Shown: piece after piece, positions 7,893 through 12,696 of the stretch
Position numbering within the stretch: position 1 is the stretch's first letter
Layout of the letters: each line of letters opens with the position of its first letter
Assembly: GCA_029259935.1 (NCBI GenBank)
Contig: JAJDEH010000048.1
Coordinates: 1 to 12,696 of the forward strand
From: Planctomycetota bacterium
GTDB lineage: Bacteria; Planctomycetota; Planctomycetia; Pirellulales; Pirellulaceae
DNA: 12,696 nt
Reading direction: 5' to 3'
The notes under the pieces: model-generated
Seen by the model: only the letters and a program-made list of their open reading frames with translations
What the model was told of the DNA's origin: nothing
Databases searched by the model: none
Position numbers and translations under genes: made by a program

Positions 7893-7914
7893 GGAATTAA
7901 AAGGGAATTAAAAG
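7893..7914. repeat. Tandem 11-bp repeat, degenerate RAYT-element left end
   Basis: Two perfect copies of GGAATTAAAAG run straight into GGAC. This resembles the left flank of the RAYT copy at the window end (GGAATTCAAAGGGGAC at 12461). It therefore looks like a duplicated and eroded left end of the same element type, joined to RAYT coding sequence by a deletion at about 7917. Confidence 0.5.
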
Positions 7915-7916
7915 GG

Positions 7917-8035
7917 ACCGGGGTAATGCGCGGGGAGTCGTCTTTCACAAGGACCACGACTACGTCTCTTTTCTCAAACTTCTCATTCAGGCCAGCGAGC
8001 GGCTTCCCATGCGATTGCTGGTCTGCTGCCTGGGC
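7917..8035. repeat. 119-bp exact direct repeat, copy 1
   Basis: Every base from 7917 to 8035 is identical to 12578-12696, the last 119 bases of the window. Identity stops on the left because 7916 is G and 12577 is A. The right limit of identity is unknown because the window ends. Both copies encode the same RAYT N-terminal segment. Confidence 0.97.
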
Positions 8036-8089
8036 CTCGAATCCTCACTCCGCCCCAGGGGTCGCCCTCGAAAAGAAATCGAAAAGTAG
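7919..8089 (+). pseudogene. RAYT (REP-associated tyrosine transposase) remnant, internally deleted
   Basis: In frame from CGG at 7919 this encodes RGNARGVVFHKDHDYVSF and RLPMRLLVCCLG, the N-terminal signature of RAYT/Y1 transposases. It then passes directly into LESSLRPRGRPRKEIEK and a stop at 8087, which matches the usual RAYT C-terminus (a Gly-Leu-x-Ser-x-Leu-Arg-x-x-Gly-Arg-Pro pattern). The middle of the protein, including the HUH metal site (normally CLMPNHFH) and the catalytic tyrosine, is missing. The initiator and first 18 residues are missing too. The join sits at a CTG that both flanking parts would contain, which suggests deletion by microhomology. The remnant cannot be a working transposase. 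Its first 117 bases repeat exactly at the window end. Confidence 0.8.
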
Positions 8090-8102
8090 CATGTCCCCTT
8101 TT
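8082..8102. repeat. Right-end inverted repeat of the RAYT element
   Basis: The sequence starts inside the last codons of the RAYT remnant; its reverse complement reads AAAAGGGGACATGCTACTTT followed by one more T. The left flank of the second RAYT copy (12468-12486) reads AAAGGGGACATTCTACTTT. The two differ at one base over 19, so they are inverted ends of one element family. Confidence 0.7.
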
Positions 8103-8105
8103 TTT

Positions 8106-8542
8106 GCCGCTAAGAAACCCAAAGGGCGAAAGGCAACGAAGGCACGAGCTGCAAAGAAAGAAGCGGTTTCAAAAAAGAAGCCCGTGAGGTAATCCAGCAA
8201 GATTGCTCCTCACAGGCTGCGGATTCTGAATCAACTGCCACGGTAGCAGATGCTCCCCCGCCCCTCAAGCCTTTGAGTTTCTTTTTGAATCTCGATCCTG
8301 ATGTCCCCTATCTCGAAGAACGTGGGGTGACTTCAGCGATCGTTGAGCGGTTTCAAATTGGTCTGTGTCGCCGGGGAATATTCGATGGATATGTTGCGAT
8401 TCCCCTCTTCACTTGGCCCCAAGCGCCCGATACCAACCCGGTCGCTTACATGGGGCGCTGGCCGGGCCAGGATTTCGACGAAGCCGATGGACGGCCGCGT
8501 TACAAAGTGCCCGATGACTTCCCTGTCAGCCGTATCGTCTAA
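8106..8542 (+). pseudogene. Primase-like (Toprim N-terminal) gene fragment with a frameshift
   Basis: From about 8200 to the stop at 8540 one frame encodes LNLDPDVPYLEERGVTSAIVERF, GLCRRGIFDGYVAIPLF, NPVAYMGRWPGQDFDE and GRPRYKVPDDFPVSRIV. These match the segment just before the Toprim domain in CHC2-zinc-finger primase-like proteins of plasmids and mobile elements. Upstream, another frame encodes a Lys/Ala-rich linker (AAKKPKGRKATKARAAKK) that stops at 8190. Joining it to the primase frame needs a one-base change near 8180-8190, so the gene is probably frameshifted. The zinc finger upstream and the Toprim core downstream are absent. The RAYT right end directly precedes the fragment, so the RAYT element probably inserted into this gene. 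I infer a decayed primase from a mobile element, not a chromosomal DnaG. Confidence 0.5.
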
Positions 8543-8555
8543 CCAACTCGCGTAA

Positions 8556-8700
8556 AGCGGGTTTGAACGTGATGATTACCGGCGGGAACGGTCACTTTGC
8601 CGGGGCTGGCATTATCGTCTGTCCGAAGGCGGCGAAACACTGCCGGACGAAGAACTCCTCGCGAGTGAATCGGAACTCAGATGTACCATCCGCGAGCTAC
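8556..8700 (+). pseudogene. Unassigned coding-like fragment
   Basis: One frame, opening after a stop at 8553, encodes a peptide with natural-looking composition: GWHYRLSEGGETLPDEELLA followed by SESELRCTIRELL. It has no start signal and runs into the antisense 3' end of the DUF4062-TPR gene, after which the composition turns poor. It may be the tail of another decayed accessory gene. I cannot name a family. Confidence 0.25.
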
Positions 8701-11408
8701 TTTGTGAGTGGCCCCAGCAACTCGTCGAGGTGCGGAGAGATCGGCTCATCAAGTGGCAGGAACCAGACACTGGATATTCCTTCCTTGCGATGCTGTTCAT
8801 CAAGCGCAGCCAGCACTTCCTTGGTCGACTTGGCAGGGCCAAGCAGTTCATCAAGATGCGGAGCGATTGGCTCGTCACGCAAGAGAAAGTACACGGGCGG
8901 TTTGTCCTTCTCACGATACTGGGCGTCAAGCGCCGCCAGCACTTCTTTGTTTGACTTCGCTGGGTCAAGAAGTTCGTCCAGGTGCGGGGCGATTAGCTCG
9001 TTTGGCGATAGGAAGTAAATTTGCGGTTTGCCGTCCTCTATGTATTTCCGATCAAGCGCGGTCAGAACGTCGTCGACCGGTTGCGAGGGTCCAAGTAATC
9101 GTTCAACTTCTGGCACAATCGACGTCAGAGGTCCAGCGATCTTTCCCGCATTTCTGACCCGCTGCGCGATCTCGTCTTCGCTAAGCTCTGTCGCCTTCAG
9201 CATGGCACGATAATAACCGAGCGCATTCTCCCAGTAGGGATGCTGATACCCACTTTTACTGGCGAATCGTCCATAGATGTCTACTGAGCGCTGCATCAAT
9301 GGGATCGCTTTCGATAGCCGCCCTGTATCCCTCAACAATACGGCGAAATTCCAGAGTTTAAGGGCAAACTCGGAGTGCTCGGCTCCAAGAGACTGCTCAT
9401 CGATGACAAGCGCGCGGCGATATAGCGGCTCTGCCTCGGCCAGACGGTTCGTGGCCCGAAGTAACTGAGCTAGGTTGTTGAGGTCACGGGCGACGTTCGG
9501 GTGCTCGTTGCCGAAGGACCGCCCGTCGATTGCCAGTGCGCGGCGATACAGCGGCTCGGCCTCGGCTAGACGGTTCGTTACCCTCAGCAGCTCAGCGAGG
9601 TTGTTAAGGTCAAGGGCGACTTCGGGACGTTCGCTTCCGAAGGCCTGTTCGTTGACTGTCAACACTCGGCGCATCAGCGGCACGGCCTGAGCCACACGGT
9701 CGGTCGCTTGGAGCAACGCCACCAGATTGTTAACGTGTCTGACGACTTTGGGGTGCTCAGTTCCCAACGACTGTTCGTCGATTGCCAGCGCGCGGCGCAT
9801 CAGCGGCTCGGCCTCAGCCAAACGGCTCGTGTTCACGAGCAACTGAGCCAAGTTGTTGAGGTGAACGGTGATGTCGGGATGTTCCGCTCTCAACGTCTGT
9901 TCGTTGACGGCTAACCCACGACGCATCAGCAACTCAGCCTCACTCAAACGATTCGTGACGTGGAGCAAATGAGCCAAGTTACTGAGGGCTGCGGCGGTGT
10001 CGATCGAGTCTGGGCCGTGTAGGTCTTCGCTGAGTTTCAGAAACTGCTTGAGGAGCGGTTCCGCTTCACTCCAGCGTGCCATGCCAACGTAGAGCAAACC
10101 CAGGGAGTTGGTGGCGGATGCGCGTTGGTGGTCGTCTTCAGCAAGGTCTAACGCCACCTTTAAGTGAGTCTCAGCATTCTCAAATTCAGCAATGTTATTC
10201 AATAAGCTGCCAAGCTTCCGACGCGCTCGTGACCACTGCGGGGCCTCGCCTGCCACCATTTCGTATCGATCACGGGCTTTGTCGAACGCTAGATTCGACT
10301 TGTGCAAATCTGCTTCCAGAAGCCACGGTTCTAGCGTCTCGTGAAATTCCTTCTGTGCTTGTTGTACATCGTCGAGCGCTTGATCACGGCGTGCCTTCTG
10401 GGCTTTCACACGGCTTTCGATTGCTGGCTGTTTGGCTTCCAGGAATGCGAGGGCCTCGTCAACTCCCTTTTCGGCCAGGATGCGGGCTGCTTCGGCGAAG
10501 ATGGGATCGGGTTTTCCGGCCAGTCCGTCGCGGATGGTCGCGACGAGATCATCAATGCGGCTGAGGGCGGTGTCACGACGTTTTTCGATCTCGTCTCTCT
10601 TCCGCCAATCGGCTTTTCTCGCTTTCGCGACGGCTATTTCTTCGTCGGCCCGCTTGCGGATGTGGCGCTTTAGCTTGCCTGTCAGGACATCAGGGTCTTC
10701 GTACAGCTTTCTGATTTCCGCGACAGCCTCATCAGACTTGGCCTCAACGATTGACCCTAGTTGCTCGACCTGTTGGCCGACGCCCTCAACGCCTTTACCC
10801 ACCACGTCGACGTTTTCCCCAAGTTGCATGACACCGTAGATGACGCCAGCCAGCACGACGATCAACAGGGTGATTCCTGCGAGCATCAGAGATGTGCTGC
10901 GGCGCACTTGGCCGCGCAGTTCATTCAATTCGATTTGTAGCTCACGGACCTTCGCGCCGAGTTCCTCGCGCGAGTCGACTTCGGTACGGAGCTGCTCGTC
11001 GGCGCTGAGGGTGTCGCGGTGAGCTTGCTGGAGCTGTTGCTGTTCGTCGGACTCCGCCTCGCATTGGTCGTAAGAAAATTCGTCCCGGCAGAGGAAGACG
11101 TAGACCTTCTTGTTCAACTGCCGAGCCAAGTCGTATTCCATTTGTGTATACGAGCGACCCAGCGTACCTTCAGGCAGCTTCGCCGGATCAGGTTCCGCGC
11201 CGTATCGCTGGCCGACGATGTGCAGCACGGCTTGGCAGTGCGAGATCTTTTCCGTGAGAATCTCCCGCACGGTGCGATAGTCGGGCGGGAAATTGGTTTG
11301 TTCGACGGGATGGCAGTCCATCGACAAAAGAGCCTCCTTGACCAACTGGCGCACCGAGCCAAGATCGCCGCTTGTCGCCGAAATGAATACTCGCGTGGAA
11401 GCTGCCAT
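8697..11408 (-). CDS. DUF4062 - coiled coil - membrane segment - TPR protein with three C-terminal 42-aa repeats
   Basis: A 903-residue protein counted from the ATG at 11408; a TTG five codons upstream is a weaker alternative, and neither has a clear ribosome binding site. Residues 5-112 are a DUF4062 domain (TRVFISATSGDLGSVRQLV, AVLHIVGQRYGAEPD, SYTQMEYDLARQLNKKVYVF), a TIR/Rossmann-like domain often found at the N-terminus of STAND-type signalling or defence proteins. A coiled coil (about 118-172), one membrane segment (about 172-196) and a charged helical stretch (to about 395) follow. Then come about eight kinesin-light-chain-type TPRs of 42 residues (about 395-715, units like LNNLAQLL-RLAEAEPLYRRAL). 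The last 130 residues hold three further 42-residue repeats unlike TPRs. There is no NTPase domain between them. I infer a membrane-anchored sensor or signalling protein; TPRs would bind a partner. The gene stands alone, next to a broken gene and mobile-element debris. Confidence 0.9.
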   Translation of the reverse strand: MAASTRVFISATSGDLGSVRQLVKEALLSMDCHPVEQTNFPPDYRTVREILTEKISHCQAVLHIVGQRYGAEPDPAKLPEGTLGRSYTQMEYDLARQLNKKVYVFLCRDEFSYDQCEAESDEQQQLQQAHRDTLSADEQLRTEVDSREELGAKVRELQIELNELRGQVRRSTSLMLAGITLLIVVLAGVIYGVMQLGENVDVVGKGVEGVGQQVEQLGSIVEAKSDEAVAEIRKLYEDPDVLTGKLKRHIRKRADEEIAVAKARKADWRKRDEIEKRRDTALSRIDDLVATIRDGLAGKPDPIFAEAARILAEKGVDEALAFLEAKQPAIESRVKAQKARRDQALDDVQQAQKEFHETLEPWLLEADLHKSNLAFDKARDRYEMVAGEAPQWSRARRKLGSLLNNIAEFENAETHLKVALDLAEDDHQRASATNSLGLLYVGMARWSEAEPLLKQFLKLSEDLHGPDSIDTAAALSNLAHLLHVTNRLSEAELLMRRGLAVNEQTLRAEHPDITVHLNNLAQLLVNTSRLAEAEPLMRRALAIDEQSLGTEHPKVVRHVNNLVALLQATDRVAQAVPLMRRVLTVNEQAFGSERPEVALDLNNLAELLRVTNRLAEAEPLYRRALAIDGRSFGNEHPNVARDLNNLAQLLRATNRLAEAEPLYRRALVIDEQSLGAEHSEFALKLWNFAVLLRDTGRLSKAIPLMQRSVDIYGRFASKSGYQHPYWENALGYYRAMLKATELSEDEIAQRVRNAGKIAGPLTSIVPEVERLLGPSQPVDDVLTALDRKYIEDGKPQIYFLSPNELIAPHLDELLDPAKSNKEVLAALDAQYREKDKPPVYFLLRDEPIAPHLDELLGPAKSTKEVLAALDEQHRKEGISSVWFLPLDEPISPHLDELLGPLTK
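8721..9098 (-). repeat. Three tandem 126-bp coding repeats
   Basis: These encode residues 771-896 of the DUF4062-TPR protein. Each unit is exactly 42 residues with the pattern LLGPAKSxKEVLAALDxQYR, then a K-P-x-V-Y-F-L core and DEPIAPHLDE. A fourth unit begins with LLGP before the stop. The two units nearest the C-terminus are the most alike. Array period and phase are kept without any indel. Confidence 0.9.
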
Positions 11409-11449
11409 GATTTGTTTCACCAATAATTCGGCGCTGAGTGATGAGTTGA

Positions 11450-11773
11450 TTATACCGCTTCCACACGTGGCAGCCGTGGCTTGTCCATGGTGGATGTACC
11501 CACATGTTGTGCGGTGAAAGTCGCAAAGAATACCGCCGTGCGGTTTGCTTCGTCATAGGCTGAAGCGTGCAAATCATAGTGGCACCCAGCCGCAGTCGTT
11601 GTCCCAAACGCCGTCATCCAGTCGACGTATTCTTTCACGGTCTTGAACTCCGCGAGCGGCTCGCACTGGGCCGAGAAACACGCATTCTCTGCAACGTATT
11701 GCTTGCATTCGTCCCACCCTTTGAGTGTTTCGCAGCTATGGAAGAACTCAGTGGCGTTGGCGAATGCGGACAT
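11450..11773 (-). pseudogene. NTF2/SnoaL-like protein, 3' end lost
   Basis: The N-terminus (MSAFANATEFFHSCETLKGW, then QCEPLAEFKTVKEYVDWMTA and GCHYDLHASAYDEANRTAVF) matches a small NTF2/SnoaL-like cone-barrel family found in marine and environmental bacteria. Family members usually run about 35-45 residues further, through a GG-x-P-P loop and a HYVYALTMN-like strand. Here the similarity stops after FFATFTAQHVGT, and 18 unrelated residues lead to the stop. The start at 11773 is well supported: GGAG lies 7 bases upstream. A longer open frame to 11842 has no such signal. The 107-residue product would lack the last strands of the barrel and is probably inactive. The break at about 11500 lies some 90 bases before the DUF4062-TPR start, so arrival of that gene may have cut this one. 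Confidence 0.7.
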
Positions 11774-11834
11774 TTTTTTTCTCCAATCCTCATAGTTGGG
11801 TGGTGAATGACAGATTATCGCTTTTCTGCTCCGA

Positions 11835-11858
11835 GCTGGCAATCTTGTCAGCGTTTTT
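11835..11858 (+). terminator. Terminator-like hairpin
   Basis: GCTGGCAA and TTGTCAGC pair over 8 bases, counting one G-U pair, around a 2-nt TC loop, and are followed by GTTTTT. It has the shape of a plus-strand intrinsic terminator, but no plus-strand gene lies upstream, so it may belong to a lost gene or mark an element edge. Its core shares GCAATCTTG and AGCGTT with the dyad at 6184-6207. Confidence 0.35.
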
Positions 11859-11860
11859 GA

Positions 11861-12010
11861 GGACGGTTAACGAGCGGCGGGGTGACACCCTCCCGCACGA
11901 ACCGTTCCACAAGAACCTGCGTTGATATCTATGAAAGAGTCTTGAAAAGAAAAAGCGGTTCTCCTATCGCTTAGGGATGCTGTTTAACTTCCCATCCCAA
12001 CAGGAGAACC
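11861..12010 (+). ncRNA. Structured leader of the IS110 element, candidate bridge RNA
   Basis: Two nested dyads fill the region before the transposase. The first is an outer stem of 8 pairs with one G-U (GGACGGTT at 11861-11868 with 11900-11907), enclosing GCGG/CCGC and GGGT-gac-ACCC stems. The second is GGTTCTCCT (11957-11965) with AGGAGAACC (12002-12010), enclosing GGGATG (11974-11979) with CATCCC (11993-11998). IS110-group elements are known to make a structured bridge RNA from the non-coding left end upstream of the transposase; position and folding fit, but no guide loops could be assigned. The 3' arm of the second stem contains the transposase ribosome binding site. Confidence 0.4.
12002..12006 (+). 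promoter_or_regulatory. Ribosome binding site of the IS110 transposase, inside a hairpin arm
   Basis: AGGAG lies 10 bases before the ATG at 12017. It is part of the arm AGGAGAACC, which can pair fully with GGTTCTCCT at 11957-11965. Folding would hide the site and hold transposase translation low. Confidence 0.5.
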
Positions 12011-12016
12011 AGGACG

Positions 12017-12460
12017 ATGTTATACCTTGGAATCGACCAACATGCGCGGCAGCTTACGATTTCACTCCGCAATGAAGAAGGCGATGTCCTGCAGGCTCGA
12101 CAGGTCTCAACGGAGCCGGAGATGGTCAACGCTTTCTTCGGGCACCTCACCCGCGAGCGACTTCGTAGCGACGAAACGTTCGTCGCCGTACTGGAAGTCT
12201 GTGGCTTTAACGATTGGCTGATCCGTAGGCTACGCGACTACCGTTGCCACAAGGGGATTCTCATCCAACCCGACGAAAGAAAACAGCAGAAGACCGATCG
12301 GCGGGACGCAGCGGCGTTGAGCGAACTGCTGTGGGTCAACCGGCAACGCCTGCTGGCAGGCAAGCCTGTCCGCGGCCTTCGGCAGGTCGACATTTCTTCC
12401 ACGATCGATCAAGAAAACCGAAGACTCACCACATTGCGCAAAGATGCCGGCCGAGCACGG
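12017..12460 (+). pseudogene. IS110-family transposase, truncated after the DEDD domain
   Basis: The N-terminus MLYLGIDQHARQLTISLRNE, VAVLEVCGFNDWL, ILIQPDERKQQKTDRRDA and LLWVNRQRLLAGK is that of an IS110-family DEDD transposase. The catalytic acids D7, E60, D94 and D97 are all present. Similarity ends after LTTLRKDAGRAR (about residue 148), where the left flank of a RAYT element begins. The rest, including the C-terminal Tnp20 domain with its catalytic serine, is missing. The frame happens to stay open across the RAYT DNA to the window end, but those residues are out of phase with the RAYT and have no IS110 character. The start has AGGAG at 12002-12006. The element cannot transpose by itself. 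Confidence 0.85.
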
Positions 12461-12492
12461 GGAATTCAAAGGGGACATTCTACTTTATTGAC
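12461..12492. repeat. RAYT element left end
   Basis: GGAATTCAAAGGGGACATTC leads into TACTTT and is where IS110 similarity stops. The part AAAGGGGACATTCTACTTT is nearly the reverse complement of the right end at 8082-8102. It is followed by nine G's (12493-12501), a tract prone to length errors. Confidence 0.65.
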
Positions 12493-12525
12493 GGGGGGGG
12501 GTGCCGGGTTTGCTAGTTTGAAGGC

Positions 12526-12696
12526 ATGCCAAGAGCGTCGCGAGCCTCCGTGGGAAACATGTGTCATCACGTACTCAACCGGGGTAATGCGCGGGGAGTC
12601 GTCTTTCACAAGGACCACGACTACGTCTCTTTTCTCAAACTTCTCATTCAGGCCAGCGAGCGGCTTCCCATGCGATTGCTGGTCTGCTGCCTGGGC
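12526..12696 (+). CDS. RAYT (REP-associated tyrosine transposase), N-terminal part, cut by the window end
   Basis: Fifty-seven codons are visible: MPRASRASVGNMCHHVLNRG, then NARGVVFHKDHDYVSF and RLPMRLLVCCLG. This is the standard opening of RAYT/Y1 transposases, single-strand HUH enzymes that act on REP-type hairpins. The ATG gives the usual MPR start. The HUH motif should come right at the window end, where family members read CLMPNHFH. Here the last codon is GGC (Gly) rather than ATG, exactly as in the deleted copy at 7919-8089, so this copy may carry the same deletion. It sits inside the IS110 transposase gene, and it was therefore the later insertion. Confidence 0.8.
   Translation, partial: MPRASRASVGNMCHHVLNRGNARGVVFHKDHDYVSFLKLLIQASERLPMRLLVCCLG
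12578..12696. repeat. 119-bp exact direct repeat, copy 2
   Basis: Identical base for base to 7917-8035. It runs to the last base of the window, so its true right limit is not visible. Confidence 0.97.

Noticed and set aside
7926..8192. 88-residue open frame across the RAYT remnant
   Set aside because: Over the RAYT part it is a shadow of the true transposase frame. Only its last 30 residues (Lys-rich) look coding, and these are treated as part of the primase-like pseudogene.
8721..10226. Regular repeats that could suggest a CRISPR-like array
   Set aside because: The 126-bp periodicity is in frame and codes for TPRs and the C-terminal 42-residue repeats. There are no short identical repeats with unique spacers.
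11019..11426. 135-residue plus-strand frame
   Set aside because: It is antisense to the DUF4062 domain, whose motifs are clear on the minus strand.
12461..12696. Continuation of the IS110 frame to the window end
   Set aside because: The frame stays open by chance. IS110 similarity ends at about 12460, and the DNA beyond encodes a RAYT in another frame.

Overview
The window looks like a planctomycete genome, most likely of the Pirellulales type. The main reason is the first gene pair: a DUF1553/PSD1 protein followed by a Tat-exported DUF1501 protein, a pairing that is hugely expanded in that phylum. The moderately high GC content, the long sensor kinase and the abundance of short palindromic and REP-like repeats fit this.

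Layout. (1) Positions 1-2831, plus strand: the 3' end of a PSD1/DUF1553 gene and a complete DUF1501 gene, separated by two mirror-image hairpins. (2) Positions 2972-5780, minus strand and convergent with the first block: a two-component operon made of an OmpR/PhoB-type response regulator and a large membrane histidine kinase 4 bases after it. (3) Positions 5781-7017: about 1.2 kb without a convincing gene. It holds a cluster of KTTACA half-sites upstream of the regulator, a perfect 11-bp dyad, a GAATATC heptamer repeat, a GGGAGGGT hairpin and a 9-bp duplication. (4) Positions 7018-8700: an accessory zone. It has a 283-aa gene with a thioredoxin-like N-terminus that lacks the CxxC cysteines, an internally deleted RAYT (REP-associated tyrosine transposase) remnant, and decayed primase-like coding sequence. 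(5) Positions 8697-11408, minus strand: a large DUF4062-coiled coil-membrane segment-TPR protein that ends in three exact 42-residue repeats of a kind I do not recognise. (6) Positions 11450-12696: a 3'-truncated NTF2/SnoaL-like gene, then a highly structured non-coding leader, an IS110-family transposase broken off after its DEDD catalytic domain, and the start of a second RAYT copy that has landed in the IS110 gene.

Blocks 1-2 look like stable chromosome. Blocks 4-6 look like a hotspot of mobile-element insertion and gene decay around one intact large gene, the DUF4062-TPR protein, which is the best candidate for an undescribed system. Two further points deserve follow-up. The structured IS110 leader is a candidate bridge RNA that also buries the transposase ribosome binding site. 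The last 119 bases of the window repeat positions 7917-8035 exactly, which bears both on RAYT biology and on how far the end of the sequence can be trusted. No tRNA, rRNA or CRISPR array was seen.
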